Below, piece after piece: positions 1 through 10,332 of a stretch of 64,000 nucleotides of DNA. Location: assembly GCF_009740285.1 (NCBI RefSeq), contig NZ_CP046566.1, positions 1,542,501 through 1,606,500 of the forward strand, in the 5' to 3' direction. A program made the translations under genes and the position numbers. Below the pieces are notes generated by a model. It searched no databases and was not told the origin of the DNA. It saw only the letters and a program-made list of their open reading frames with translations. The stretch's first letter is position 1; each line of letters begins with the position of its first letter. This stretch comes from Phnomibacter ginsenosidimutans (GTDB taxonomy: Bacteria > Bacteroidota > Bacteroidia > Chitinophagales > Chitinophagaceae).

Positions 1-1452
1 TTCATCATGCTGGGAGGACTTGGCCTCATGCACATTGCCGACGACCTTACTGTGTTCAAAGCATTGAACCCTTATTACGCCATTAAGTTGTTGGTGGTGT
101 ATCCCAAAGGATTTTGGATTCTGGGTGCTGTGTTTTTGTGTACTACTGGTGCCGAAGCATTGTACAGCGACCTTGGCCACTGTGGTAAAAACAACATCCG
201 CGTATCGTGGGTGATGGTGAAAACCGCCCTTATCATCAACTACCTTGGGCAGGGCGCATGGTTGCTGTCGCATTACAACGGTCGCGTATTTCCCACAGAA
301 CTCAGTAACCCCTTTTACGCCATTATGCCACAGGGTTTTCTGGTGTTCGGCATCATCATTGCTACAGCTGCGGCCATCATAGCCAGCCAGGCTTTAATAT
401 CGGGTTCATTTACTCTTATCAGCGAAGCTATCCGGCTTAACCTTTGGCCCAAGCACAAAATTGATTACCCCACCGAGCAACGTGGACAATTGTTTATTAC
501 AGCAACCAATTTTCTGTTGTTTATAGGTTGCGTTTCCATGGTATTGATTTTTAAGAAGAGCACCAACATGGAAGCTGCATATGGTTTGGCCATTACCATT
601 TGTATGATGGCCACCACCATTTTGTTTGCCAACTATTTGGTGTTGAAGCGGGTAAAGCAACCATTGATATATCTCTTTTTGGTTACCTATTTCGCCATTG
701 AAGGATCATTCTTATTTGCCAACCTCGATAAGTTTCCACATGGTGGTTATGTAACACTCATTGTTGGTGGCGGACTTTTCCTCGTGATGTACGTATGGTA
801 CAGGGCCCGCAAAATCAAAAACCGCTATGTAGAATTTGTGCGGTTGGAAAACTACATTCCGCAAATACAAGAGTTGAGCAATGATAAGAGTGTGCCCAAG
901 TATGCCACGCATCTTATTTACCTCACCAGTGCCAATAACCCCAAAGAAATTGAGCACAAAATCATTTACTCCATTCTCAACCGCAAGCCCAAGCGGGCCG
1001 ATATTTACTGGTTTGTACACGTAGATACACTGGATGATCCGTACACCTGCGAGTACCAGGTGGATCATATCATTCCGAATGATATTATCCGGGTAGAATT
1101 CCGGTTGGGTTTCCGTATGGAACCTCGCATCAACATGCTTTTCCGTAAGGTGATAGAAGACCTGGTAGAAAACAAAGAAGTAAACATTACGAGCCGCTAC
1201 GAAAGTTTGGAACGCAACAATGTGGTGGGCGACTTCCAGTTTATCGTAATGGAAAAATACCTGAGTGCCGATAACCAATTACCATTCTTGGAAAGTCTGG
1301 TCATGAAAACCTATTTCGCCATCAAAGACATAAGCCTGAGTGAAGAAAAAGGTTTTGGCCTCGATACCAGCTATGTACAAATTGAAAAGTTTCCGCTCAT
1401 TGTATCGCCGGCACCCAATCTCAATTTGAAACGCATCAACACCGAAGATTAA
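1..1452 (+). CDS. kup: Kup-family potassium uptake permease, C-terminal part (5' end outside window)
   Basis: Inner-membrane K+ uptake transporter of the KUP/HAK/KT family, thought to work as a K+/H+ symporter. The frame is open to base 1, so the N-terminal part (roughly 150 residues judged by family length near 630-650) lies upstream. Visible family signatures are a stretch resembling FLCTTGAEALYSDLGH followed by NYLGQGAWLL, then several hydrophobic segments. The last ~180 residues form the hydrophilic cytoplasmic domain typical of Kup. The rhodanese gene follows after 7 bases, so the two are probably cotranscribed. No break is seen. Confidence 0.93.
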   Translation, partial: FIMLGGLGLMHIADDLTVFKALNPYYAIKLLVVYPKGFWILGAVFLCTTGAEALYSDLGHCGKNNIRVSWVMVKTALIINYLGQGAWLLSHYNGRVFPTELSNPFYAIMPQGFLVFGIIIATAAAIIASQALISGSFTLISEAIRLNLWPKHKIDYPTEQRGQLFITATNFLLFIGCVSMVLIFKKSTNMEAAYGLAITICMMATTILFANYLVLKRVKQPLIYLFLVTYFAIEGSFLFANLDKFPHGGYVTLIVGGGLFLVMYVWYRARKIKNRYVEFVRLENYIPQIQELSNDKSVPKYATHLIYLTSANNPKEIEHKIIYSILNRKPKRADIYWFVHVDTLDDPYTCEYQVDHIIPNDIIRVEFRLGFRMEPRINMLFRKVIEDLVENKEVNITSRYESLERNNVVGDFQFIVMEKYLSADNQLPFLESLVMKTYFAIKDISLSEEKGFGLDTSYVQIEKFPLIVSPAPNLNLKRINTED

Positions 1453-1459
1453 TTTTTGC

Positions 1460-1765
1460 ATGCAGCAACTATCTCCAACGGAGCTGTGGCAATGGGTGCA
1501 GGAGCAACGGCCTTTTACCTTGCTGGATGTACGTGAAGAAGACGAACGCCAGCTCGACCATATTGGCGGCGAATGGATACCCATGGATGAAGTGCTGAAG
1601 CGGCATACAGAATTGCCGACAGATCAGCCATTGGTATTGTATTGCCGCAAAGGTGTTCGGAGTGCCATTGTTATTCAACGCTTACAAGAAAAGTACGGCA
1701 TGCACAACCTGTACAATCTTGCTGGAGGCATTACACAAATAAGGCAGTTGGGTTTGCCCTTGTAA
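1460..1765 (+). CDS. Rhodanese-like domain protein
   Basis: Single-domain rhodanese of 101 residues. The active-site loop is visible as YCRKGVRS with the candidate catalytic Cys at residue 62, preceded by the LLDVREEDE segment usual at the domain start. Such proteins carry persulfide sulfur on the Cys; the substrate here cannot be inferred. It has no signal peptide, so it should be cytoplasmic. It starts 7 bases after the Kup stop, and an AT-rich TAATTTTTG stretch lies directly before the ATG, so a leaderless internal promoter is possible but unproven. Confidence 0.88.
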   Translation: MQQLSPTELWQWVQEQRPFTLLDVREEDERQLDHIGGEWIPMDEVLKRHTELPTDQPLVLYCRKGVRSAIVIQRLQEKYGMHNLYNLAGGITQIRQLGLPL

Positions 1766-1843
1766 AAAGCCTATTTTTAAAGCTCCTCGTCATTTCAACG
1801 CATTGCATTGGAGCTGTTGTTATCTATATCGGGCTGGTGGATT

Positions 1844-2611
1844 ATGGGCATCATGTATGTGGTGCTGGCTGCAATTGTATACCTGGTGCAGGAGCGGTTT
1901 ATTTTCAAACCTGAAAAGCTGCCGGCCGATTTTGCCTACAAATACGATGCACCGTTTCGGGAACTGAATTTTGAACCCGAACAGGGCGTCACTATCAACG
2001 GACTTCACTTTTATGTACCCAAGCCCAAGGGGCTCATCTTGTATTTTCATGGCAATAGCCGCAGCATCAAAGGCTGGGGCAAATATGCCCGTGATTTCTA
2101 CCGGTATCAATACGATGTGGTGCTGGTAGACTACCGTGGTTTTGGCAAAAGCACCGGCAAACGCAGTGAAAGAAAAATGCTGGCCGATATGCAGTTTGTG
2201 TACGAAACGTTGGCGGTGAATTATCCAGAAGATCACCTGATTGTATACGGGCGAAGCATGGGCAGTGGCTTTGCCGCCAAAATAGCCAGCGACAACAAAC
2301 CCCGTTATCTCATTTTAGATGCACCTTATTACAGTTTCAGAAAAGTGGCCGAACGACTCATGCCCATTTTGCCACACCGCTGGCTGCTGCGTTTTCACCT
2401 GCGTACCGATTTGTGGATTACACAGGTGCAATGCCACACTTACATTTTGCACGGCACCAAAGACCGGCTCATTCCCATTGCACAAAGCGAATCGCTGCAG
2501 CAACTCAATCCGAAACGCATCACCCTGATTCGCATAGAAGGTGGCGGGCACAACAATCTGCCGGCATTTCCCAGCTATCACAATTTCATCCGCGATATAC
2601 TCCTGTACTAA
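1844..2611 (+). CDS. Membrane-anchored alpha/beta hydrolase (first of a tandem pair)
   Basis: Serine hydrolase of the alpha/beta fold, related to BEM46/ABHD13-type proteins; the substrate is unknown. An N-terminal hydrophobic segment probably anchors it in the membrane. Counted from ATG 1844, the oxyanion HGN is near residue 69, the nucleophile elbow GRSMGSG has its Ser near 138, the acid lies in HGTKDRLIP and the base His in GGGHNN. A TTG start at 1808 would add 12 residues. The next gene is a paralogue of almost the same length 15 bases downstream, which suggests local duplication and cotranscription. Confidence 0.85.
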   Translation: MGIMYVVLAAIVYLVQERFIFKPEKLPADFAYKYDAPFRELNFEPEQGVTINGLHFYVPKPKGLILYFHGNSRSIKGWGKYARDFYRYQYDVVLVDYRGFGKSTGKRSERKMLADMQFVYETLAVNYPEDHLIVYGRSMGSGFAAKIASDNKPRYLILDAPYYSFRKVAERLMPILPHRWLLRFHLRTDLWITQVQCHTYILHGTKDRLIPIAQSESLQQLNPKRITLIRIEGGGHNNLPAFPSYHNFIRDILLY

Positions 2612-2626
2612 GTTTATTTTGCAGCC

Positions 2627-3430
2627 GTGAAAGGCATTTTTAAATATGTATTGCTGGCCTACCTGGTATTGGGTGGCTTGTATTATTTCTACCAACAGTC
2701 GTTGTATTTCCATCCTAAAAAACTGGATGCACAACACCGCTTTGCATTTGCGGCAGCGCAGCCACACAGCACGGTACAAATCCCCTTCGATTCGGCTACG
2801 GTGGTTGATGTGGTGAAATTTTTACCCGCCGATGCGCAGCCAAAAGGCGTGGTCTTGTTTTTTCATGGCAACCGGTACAATGTAGAACACTACGCCCGAT
2901 ATGCGCCGTACTTCACCAGTTTGGGGTACGAATGCTGGATGCCAGATTATCCGGGTTTTGGCCGCTCCACCGGCGAAACGAATGTGCCCATGCTGAAAGA
3001 ACTGAGTATACAAATGCACAAAATGGCCTTGGGAAAATATGCTGCAGATTCTATTGTGCTCTACGGCAAATCGTTGGGCAGTGGCATTGCAGCTTACTTG
3101 GCTACCAAACGGGATTGCAAACTGCTGATGCTCGAAACGCCGTATGCATCGTTGTCTGCATTGACGCAGGAATTTTTATTCATGTATCCTGTGCCCATGC
3201 TGTTGCAAGACGATTTGAATACCGATGTCTATCTCGAAAACATAACCGCACCCATTATGCTTTGGCATGGCACGCATGATGAACTCATTCCCATGACGGA
3301 AGCTGCTACACTTTTTCCAAAGCTCAAACCCAACGATATTTTTTTCATGATACCCGGCGCCAACCACAATGATATTGCAGCTTCACCGTTGTATAAGCAC
3401 AGCATTGATAGTGCGTTGCGTATTCGTTAA
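2627..3430 (+). CDS. Membrane-anchored alpha/beta hydrolase (second of a tandem pair)
   Basis: Paralogue of the preceding gene, 267 residues from a GTG start. An N-terminal transmembrane segment (about residues 5-22) is followed by LYFHPKKL, matching FIFKPEKL in the neighbour. The oxyanion HGN is at residues 80-82, the nucleophile elbow GKSLGSG has Ser149, the acid is in HGTHDELIP and the His in GANHND, so the catalytic triad looks complete. The natural substrate is not evident. The GTG is chosen because it directly precedes the hydrophobic anchor; TATTTTG lies just before it and may be a leaderless promoter element. Confidence 0.86.
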   Translation: MKGIFKYVLLAYLVLGGLYYFYQQSLYFHPKKLDAQHRFAFAAAQPHSTVQIPFDSATVVDVVKFLPADAQPKGVVLFFHGNRYNVEHYARYAPYFTSLGYECWMPDYPGFGRSTGETNVPMLKELSIQMHKMALGKYAADSIVLYGKSLGSGIAAYLATKRDCKLLMLETPYASLSALTQEFLFMYPVPMLLQDDLNTDVYLENITAPIMLWHGTHDELIPMTEAATLFPKLKPNDIFFMIPGANHNDIAASPLYKHSIDSALRIR

Positions 3431-3479
3431 TTCACAGCAGCGTTCTTTTTTTTAAGTCAAGAAAACAGACCTTCAATTC

Positions 3480-4925
3480 ATGTTTCGCAGGATAATGATG
3501 ATGGCCCTTTTGGCCACTTTTTCTATAGCATTTGTACAGGCACAAGATGTGGTAGCACCGCCGCCACCCGATACTACTACCAAAAATGCAGTGCTCATCA
3601 ATACGCTGCCGCAAAGCGAAATCGACATTCCCATTCGCATGGATTTGCGGCCTATTTTTCAGTTTGCCAATCAGTTTATTGATACACTATATACCTCGCC
3701 CAACTATCCCAACGATTGGGTAATGGATGGCTGCAGTGTGCGGTACCAGTACCGGTTTGTGCGTGGCCCTATGCAGTTCAAAGCCGTCAACAATGTATTG
3801 TACGTTAGCTTCAGTGGCTATTATGGTGTAAGAGGTAGTACAAGGGTGTGCACCAGTATTGGCAACTCACCATGGACGCCGGCTTGCAGCTGTGGCTTTG
3901 GCAGTGAAAAGCCTCGCCGCATTGATGCCGGGTTTGTGATTCAGCTGAAAGTATTGCCCGACTTCCGTTTGGGCATGGTAGTCAATCGCATCAATCCAAC
4001 GGCCGTTGATAAATGCGAAGTTTGCTTTTTTGGTAAAGACATTACGCAAACCGTAGCCGATCAGCTAAAGGCAGAACTCGATTTGTCCATCAAAGGTTTT
4101 GCCAAACAAATGGAGCAGTTCAGCCTGAAGCCTTATATGAAAATTGCCTGGGATAGTTTGCAGGCACCGTATGGTTTGCCAGGCTTTGGCTACCTAAGTG
4201 TACAGCCTTCTGCCATCCGCATCAGCCAAATTCAGTTGGTGCGAGATTCAATGTTTGTAAGTGTGGGCCTGAGTGCAAGGCCTGAGTTGAAAGCCGCACC
4301 AGATATGGCTAAGAAGCCATTGCCTAATCTTTCAGATTTTAAACAGCGTAGTGGATTCCGGTTGTTCATTGCGCAAAACTTACATTACGATTCGCTGAGC
4401 ACATTGATGAATGCCAATCTTTCCGGAAAAGAATTTACCGCAGGCAAGGGCTTGTTTAAAAAAACGGTGCGAATTGATTCTGTTCGGATGCAGGGCGGTG
4501 GGCGAAAAATGTTTTTGAAAGTGTATGTTTCCAAAGCAGCCAAAGGCGTTTTCTTTTTGGAAGGCATACCCAAGTGGGACATGTTGAAGCAGGAGCTGTA
4601 CATGGACTCACTCGATTACCATATTGAATCGAAACAATGGTTGGTAAAATCAGCCAGCTATTTGCTGGATGGTACCATCACCCATAAACTGAAAGAATAT
4701 TCCCGCTTCAACTTTACAGAAAAGATGACGGAGATGACCACGGCCATTGCGGAGCAAATGAACCGCGATGTTTACCCGGGCATTCAGAGCAAAGGTTACG
4801 TGAACCGATTTGTGCTGGAAAAAATTGAAGCCGCTGCTAATGGTCTTTTTATACAAGGGGCGGCAGAAGGCAAACTGTGGCTAGATATTGAAGCGCAGCA
4901 ATTGCTCAGGCAGTTTCTGAAGTAG
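3480..4925 (+). CDS. DUF4403 family exported protein
   Basis: Exported protein of 481 residues. An N-terminal signal peptide ends near AFVQAQ (residues 1-21), followed by a Pro/Thr-rich linker and the segment SEIDIPIRMDLRP typical of DUF4403 proteins, which are predicted to be built of repeated lipid-binding-like (BPI/TULIP-type) beta-sheet domains. The molecular function is not established. The last 20 bases overlap the end of the convergent GtrA gene. The frame is intact. Confidence 0.82.
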   Translation: MFRRIMMMALLATFSIAFVQAQDVVAPPPPDTTTKNAVLINTLPQSEIDIPIRMDLRPIFQFANQFIDTLYTSPNYPNDWVMDGCSVRYQYRFVRGPMQFKAVNNVLYVSFSGYYGVRGSTRVCTSIGNSPWTPACSCGFGSEKPRRIDAGFVIQLKVLPDFRLGMVVNRINPTAVDKCEVCFFGKDITQTVADQLKAELDLSIKGFAKQMEQFSLKPYMKIAWDSLQAPYGLPGFGYLSVQPSAIRISQIQLVRDSMFVSVGLSARPELKAAPDMAKKPLPNLSDFKQRSGFRLFIAQNLHYDSLSTLMNANLSGKEFTAGKGLFKKTVRIDSVRMQGGGRKMFLKVYVSKAAKGVFFLEGIPKWDMLKQELYMDSLDYHIESKQWLVKSASYLLDGTITHKLKEYSRFNFTEKMTEMTTAIAEQMNRDVYPGIQSKGYVNRFVLEKIEAAANGLFIQGAAEGKLWLDIEAQQLLRQFLK

Positions 4926-5406
4926 CGGGCTGTTTGCTTTTGCGAAACGCAAAATGCTTTTGTAGCAGGTAGCTGAAAATAACCACAATCACGGTATTGA
5001 TAATCTGAGCCAGCGTTGGATAAAATGCCAGCCAATCTACCATCACCGTCAGGTTGATGTAGTTGAGCAGCAGGCTCACCATATTGGTAACAAAATAGCG
5101 AAAGAGCTGGTGCCTGCCCCGCATGGTACTGCCGCTGAACACCACCGTTTTGGCGAGGTAAAAACCTGTAGGAAAAGAAAATAAAAACGAGGCTACCATG
5201 GCTGCTTTGTGCGACTTGAGCACTACCAGCAACAGGTCTACGGGTTGTTTGTCAAACACATAGTTTTCGCAAACAAAAAAGATAAGCAACCCCAGCAGTG
5301 TATTGCCACCACCACAGGCCGCATAATAAAAGGTTTGCCGCGGCATGAAGCGTTTAAACAGCGGATAAAACCAGTCGAGTATCAGAATGATGAACCTTGC
5401 CAGCAT
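4906..5406 (-). CDS. GtrA family membrane protein
   Basis: Small integral membrane protein of about 166 residues with four hydrophobic segments, matching the GtrA/DPMS family (motifs YYAACGGGNTLLG near the start and FSYLLQKHFAFR at the end). Family members are thought to help move polyprenyl-linked sugars across the inner membrane for surface polysaccharide decoration; here that role is inferred only from the family. ATG 5406 is preferred over a TTG at 5418. It converges on the DUF4403 gene with a 20-base overlap. Confidence 0.86.
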   Translation of the reverse strand: MLARFIILILDWFYPLFKRFMPRQTFYYAACGGGNTLLGLLIFFVCENYVFDKQPVDLLLVVLKSHKAAMVASFLFSFPTGFYLAKTVVFSGSTMRGRHQLFRYFVTNMVSLLLNYINLTVMVDWLAFYPTLAQIINTVIVVIFSYLLQKHFAFRKSKQPATSETA

Positions 5407-5499
5407 AAGCGGGGCCAAAGGTAGCCGGATTGCAATACATTTGCAGCCCCAAATCGGCAGCCCGCAAATGGCTGCTGCCGGGCAGAAAAATCAGCTACC

Positions 5500-7401
5500 A
5501 TGCAAATTGCTCAATACATTAAAGAACTGGCCGCCAAAGCGCTGGCCGCACTGTACGATATTCAGGCCGATGCTTCGCAGGTAACCCTCAACGAAACCAA
5601 GCCTGAGTTTGAAGGCGATTACACCATTGTGTTGTTTCAATATGTAAAGCAGGCTCGCAAATCGCCCGAAGCCATGGGTCAGGAAGTGGGTGCATGGATG
5701 CTGGCCAACAGCGAAGGCAACCTTACTGCTTTCAACGTCATCAAAGGTTTTCTGAACCTGAGCGTTGCCGAGGCTTATTGGATTCAATTTTTGGAAAATC
5801 ATTATCAGTCAGACTACGGCCGCCATGCCAGCAATGGAAAAAAAGTGATGGTGGAATACTCTTCGCCCAATACCAACAAGCCGCTGCACCTGGGTCATTT
5901 GCGCAACAACTTTTTAGGCTGGAGTATTGCGGAGCTCTACCAATGGAATGGCTACGATGTTCGCAAAACCTGTATTGTAAATGATCGTGGCGTTCACATT
6001 TGCAAAAGCATGCTGGCCTGGCAAAAGTTTGGCAATGGCGCCACCCCCGAAAGCACGGGCATGAAAGGCGACCATTTGGTGGGCGATTTTTATGTACAGT
6101 TTGAAAATGCCTTGCGCAAAGAAGCCGCACCACTGCAAGAGCAGCTGCTGGCAGGCGAAACAATTGCTACACTGGATGAAGCTACTGCTGCCAAGGCAAC
6201 GCTGCTCCATCAAAAATTACAGGATGCCAATTTACCTGCCGAAAAGAAGGCCGAGATAACTGACGAACTGAAAGACATTGCCCGTAACGCAACCACATTG
6301 ATGCAAGAGGTTCGGCAAATGCTGCTGAAATGGGAGCAGGGCGATGCAGCAACTGTAAACATCTGGCGCATGATGAATGGCTGGGTATATGCTGGTTTTG
6401 ATACGACTTACAAACGCATCGGTAGCGATTTTCAAACCATTTACTACGAAAGCGAAACCTACCTACTGGGCAAGCAGTATGTAGATGAAGGTTTGGAGAA
6501 AGGCGTGTTTTACAAAAAGGAAGACGGCAGTGTTTGGATTGACCTGACGGCTGAAGGTCTTGATGAAAAACTGGTATTGCGGAAAGATGGCACCAGCGTG
6601 TACATTACGCAAGACATTGGCCTTGCCAAACGCAAGTACGAAGACTACCCGATGGAGCAAAGCATTTATGTGATTGGCGATGAGCAAAACTATCACATGC
6701 ATGTATTGCAGCTGATTTGTAAAAAGCTGGGCATGCCTTTTGCCGATGGCATACATCACCTGAGCTACGGCATGGTTGATTTGCCCACCGGCCGCATGAA
6801 AAGCCGCGAAGGCACTGTGGTAGACGCCGATGACCTCTGCGATGAAATGGAAAAAGTAGCCGCCGCCAAAACCGAAGAACTCGGCAAAGTGGAAGGTTTT
6901 ACGCAAGCAGAATTACAGCAATTGTATCATACCCTTGGCTTGGGCGCATTGAAGTTTTTCCTGCTGCGGGTAGATCCTAAAAAACGCATGGTATTTAACC
7001 CTGAAGAGTCTATCGACTTTCATGGTTTCACCGGTCCGTTTGTGCAATATACATTTGCCCGTATCCAAAGTATTTTACGCAAAACCAATTGGGTACAGCC
7101 CACTGCCGCTACCAAATTTTCAGCCAGCAGTTTGCAGCCCTTGGAAAAGCAATTGATTGTACTACTGGAGCAATTTCCGCAAACGCTCAAAGCTGCCTGC
7201 GATGAAATGAATCCTTCGCTGGTGGCCAACTATGCTTTCAATCTGGCCAGTTTGTACAATTCATTTTACGCAAAGCATTCTATTGTAAATGCTGAGTCGG
7301 ATGAAGCCCGTCAGTTGCGGTTGCATATTTGTGCACTCACAGCTCATGTCATTCAAAACAGCATGCAGGTATTGGGTATTGCTGTGCCGGCCCGCATGTA
7401 A
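5500..7401 (+). CDS. argS: Arginyl-tRNA synthetase
   Basis: Class I aminoacyl-tRNA synthetase charging tRNA-Arg in the cytoplasm. The N-terminal Add1-like domain spans about residues 1-110. The HIGH-type signature SSPNTNKPLHLGH is near residues 121-133, and a degenerate KMSKS-like GRMKSREGT follows in the second half. The C-terminal ~130 residues match the helical DALR anticodon-binding domain. At 633 residues it is somewhat longer than many bacterial ArgS because of an insertion rich in Ala, Lys and Glu around residues 200-280. It is transcribed divergently from GtrA. Confidence 0.96.
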   Translation: MQIAQYIKELAAKALAALYDIQADASQVTLNETKPEFEGDYTIVLFQYVKQARKSPEAMGQEVGAWMLANSEGNLTAFNVIKGFLNLSVAEAYWIQFLENHYQSDYGRHASNGKKVMVEYSSPNTNKPLHLGHLRNNFLGWSIAELYQWNGYDVRKTCIVNDRGVHICKSMLAWQKFGNGATPESTGMKGDHLVGDFYVQFENALRKEAAPLQEQLLAGETIATLDEATAAKATLLHQKLQDANLPAEKKAEITDELKDIARNATTLMQEVRQMLLKWEQGDAATVNIWRMMNGWVYAGFDTTYKRIGSDFQTIYYESETYLLGKQYVDEGLEKGVFYKKEDGSVWIDLTAEGLDEKLVLRKDGTSVYITQDIGLAKRKYEDYPMEQSIYVIGDEQNYHMHVLQLICKKLGMPFADGIHHLSYGMVDLPTGRMKSREGTVVDADDLCDEMEKVAAAKTEELGKVEGFTQAELQQLYHTLGLGALKFFLLRVDPKKRMVFNPEESIDFHGFTGPFVQYTFARIQSILRKTNWVQPTAATKFSASSLQPLEKQLIVLLEQFPQTLKAACDEMNPSLVANYAFNLASLYNSFYAKHSIVNAESDEARQLRLHICALTAHVIQNSMQVLGIAVPARM

Positions 7402-7530
7402 TCATTGATATCGGCCGTTCATCCAAACGTTGCTATTAAAAGATTCTTTTAACAGTAACGAAGGTTTTAGTCATATACTTTAGTCGGCGCAAAGGCGTTT
7501 TTACAGCGCCCTTGCACCAACACACCAACT

Positions 7531-10299
7531 ATGATAAAAGCCAAACTGCTGCTGGCATTGTTATTCTTTGCCTTTTCTGCTGTAGCCCAAAATATTGAAC
7601 TAACCGGTACGGTTAGCGATACTTCCGAAAACAAACAGCTCTCAAAAGCCACCATTGCCTTGCTCAGGGCAAAAGATTCTGTGCTGCTGAAATTTGTACG
7701 CTCCACGCCCGACGGCAAATTTCGTTTGCCCGTGCCGGCACAGGGCAAGTACATTTTGCTCATCAGTTATCCTGGCTATGCCGACTATGCCGATTTTGTA
7801 GACCTGCAATCATCGCAGGATTTGGGTCTTGTAAACATGATAACGAAGGCTGTATTGCTGCAAACCGTTGTGGTACGTGGCAGTGCCGTTCGCATGAAAG
7901 GCGATACCCTAGCTTTTGTGGCCGATAGCTTTAAAACAAGGGAAGGAGCCACGGTGGAAGATTTGCTGAAACGCTTGCCCGGCCTGAGTGTCAACCAGAA
8001 AGGTGAGATAACGGCACAAGGTCAAAAAGTGCAGAAGGTATTGGTGGATGGAGATGAGTTTTTTGGTGATGACCCAACACTGGCCACCCGCAATTTGCAG
8101 GCGTTGGCAGTAAAAGAAGTGCAGGTGTTTGACAAAAAAAGTGATCAGGCAACATTCACTGGCGTGGATGATGGGCAAACGCAAAAGACCATCAACCTGA
8201 AACTGAAAGACGAATTCAAGAAAGGCTATTTTGGAAAAGTAAAACTGGCGGGTGGTTTGCCCAACCGATGGGAAAACCAGGCCATGCTCAATGCTTTTAA
8301 AGACAAACGAAAGTTGAGTGTGTATGGCATTATGGCCAACACTAACAACAACTCGTTGGGCTGGAGCGAAGAGAGCCAGTTTGGTGGCAATATGAGTACA
8401 CAAACGCAAGTAGGTGATGATGGCAGTGTAATGATGTGGAGCAGTGGCGATGAATTTGGCGGCACGGGCGGTTACTATGGCGAAGGCTTGCCCAGCAGCT
8501 GGACGCTTGGTACTAGCTATGCCAACAAGTGGAATGAAAACCGAAGCAATGTAACCGGCGCATACAGGTATCAAAAAATTAAAACAGTTGCCAACTCCTA
8601 CAATACCACACAAAACATTTTGCCCGACACGCAATTCTTCAATAACCAGCGGGCACAAAACGAAGCCAGTCGTTGGCGGCATAAAGGCCTCATCCGTTCG
8701 GAGTTGTTTATCGATAGCATGCAATCCATCACGTTCGACTTGAATGGCAGCTATGGCGAAAGCAGCAACTACAGCCGCACATTTAGCGAAGCACTCACGG
8801 GCAAGCAGTTGCCGGTGAATAAAAGTGATCGTACTACACAAGGTGCTGGTACGCAGGCACAGTTCAACGGAACAGCATTGTACAAGCTCAAGTTTAAAAA
8901 GAAGGGCAGAACCTTCTCTGCCAATTTGGGCAATCAGTACAGCGACAATAACTCCGATGGATTGCTGCTAACCTACAACGAGTTTTACAATGCATCGGGC
9001 TTGTATAGCAAAGACACTATTGATCAGAAAAAACTCAATACCACCCGTTCTAATGCGGTGAATGCAAGATTGGCTTACTCAGAGCCCATTGGTAAAAAAG
9101 GTATTCTTGAAATCAATTATGGCATTAACCAAAGTGTGAGCAATCAGCAGCGGTTGAGCTATAATAAACTGGCTGGTAAATACGATGATTTGGATAGTGT
9201 GTTTTCTAACGACTTTAAATTTAAGACGATTACAAACCGTACTGGTGCCGGCTATCGTTACAGCGGCAAGCTCTTTCAGTTTGGTTTCGGTGGCGATGTC
9301 GCTTTTACCGATTGGCGTCAGGATGATCGGTTCAGAGATACTACCCGTCATTACAACTTCACCAACTTCTTTCCCCGTGCTGAAGCATCTTACAAGTTGG
9401 GTCAGTACAGCCGTGTTCGCTTGTCGTACAATGGTAGCACACAGGCACCATCGGCCAACCAGTTGCAACCTGTAGCTGACAACAATGATCCGCTCAACAT
9501 TCAAATTGGTAACCCCAACTTACTGCAGTCATTCAATCATCGCTTTTCTCTCAACTACAACTTCTGGAAAGTACTGTCCAATACGGGCATGTGGATGGGA
9601 GCGTGGTTCAATCCTACCAGCAATGCCTTTAGTACAAAAGATGTAGTGGATGCATTTGGCAAACGCACTTCGCAAACGGTGAATGTGAACGGCAACTACA
9701 GTTTTGGTGCTTACATGGGTTATAACTTCAAAATTAAAAAGCCCGATATTCAAGTTGATTTGAGCTTCGACCCGAGCATCAACCGCTTTACCAATTTTGT
9801 AAACGGCATCGAAAACCGCACCAACTCTACAGCTTTAGAATTTGGGTATAACCTGCGTAAATCTAAAGACGATAAATACGACCTGAGTTTCAATCAGCGC
9901 TTCACCTACAACAGTAGCAAAAGCTCTATTCGTCCTGATATCAATACCACCTACTGGACCGGTGTTGTAGGTATGTCGGCCAATATTGATTTGCCTGCGA
10001 AAATTGTATTCAATACCGACTTTGATTACAACTGGCGTCAGCGTACATCGGTGTTCGATCAAAACAACAATGCCTTTATCTGGAATGCTTCTATTGAGAA
10101 AAAGATTTTCAAGAAGAAGGATGTAAAGATGGGCTTTAGCGTAAGAGACCTGCTGAATCAAAACATCGGTTTCAGAAGAAACATCAGCTCCAACTTTGTG
10201 TCAGAAAGAACCTACGATGTCATTCGTCGCTACTGGATGGTTACGTTTAGCTGGTCGTTTAACAAAGGCCCGCAAAAAGCGGAAGAAGACAACTGGTAA
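7531..10299 (+). CDS. Outer-membrane beta-barrel protein with carboxypeptidase-like and plug domains (TonB-receptor-like)
   Basis: Outer-membrane protein of 922 residues. A signal peptide ends near AVAQN (about residue 20). A carboxypeptidase-regulatory-like beta domain follows (about 22-105), then a plug-like region (about 110-220) with VEDLLKRLPGLSV and VLVDGDEFFGDD. The remaining ~700 residues are Tyr/Asn-rich alternating strands of the 'outer membrane protein beta-barrel' family. Such proteins import or export ligands across the outer membrane; the ligand is unknown. A GLPGLI gene follows 33 bases downstream, a common pairing in Bacteroidota. Confidence 0.88.
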   Translation: MIKAKLLLALLFFAFSAVAQNIELTGTVSDTSENKQLSKATIALLRAKDSVLLKFVRSTPDGKFRLPVPAQGKYILLISYPGYADYADFVDLQSSQDLGLVNMITKAVLLQTVVVRGSAVRMKGDTLAFVADSFKTREGATVEDLLKRLPGLSVNQKGEITAQGQKVQKVLVDGDEFFGDDPTLATRNLQALAVKEVQVFDKKSDQATFTGVDDGQTQKTINLKLKDEFKKGYFGKVKLAGGLPNRWENQAMLNAFKDKRKLSVYGIMANTNNNSLGWSEESQFGGNMSTQTQVGDDGSVMMWSSGDEFGGTGGYYGEGLPSSWTLGTSYANKWNENRSNVTGAYRYQKIKTVANSYNTTQNILPDTQFFNNQRAQNEASRWRHKGLIRSELFIDSMQSITFDLNGSYGESSNYSRTFSEALTGKQLPVNKSDRTTQGAGTQAQFNGTALYKLKFKKKGRTFSANLGNQYSDNNSDGLLLTYNEFYNASGLYSKDTIDQKKLNTTRSNAVNARLAYSEPIGKKGILEINYGINQSVSNQQRLSYNKLAGKYDDLDSVFSNDFKFKTITNRTGAGYRYSGKLFQFGFGGDVAFTDWRQDDRFRDTTRHYNFTNFFPRAEASYKLGQYSRVRLSYNGSTQAPSANQLQPVADNNDPLNIQIGNPNLLQSFNHRFSLNYNFWKVLSNTGMWMGAWFNPTSNAFSTKDVVDAFGKRTSQTVNVNGNYSFGAYMGYNFKIKKPDIQVDLSFDPSINRFTNFVNGIENRTNSTALEFGYNLRKSKDDKYDLSFNQRFTYNSSKSSIRPDINTTYWTGVVGMSANIDLPAKIVFNTDFDYNWRQRTSVFDQNNNAFIWNASIEKKIFKKKDVKMGFSVRDLLNQNIGFRRNISSNFVSERTYDVIRRYWMVTFSWSFNKGPQKAEEDNW

Positions 10300-10332
10300 T
10301 CGAATTCTTCATTCACACAATCAACATTCTAT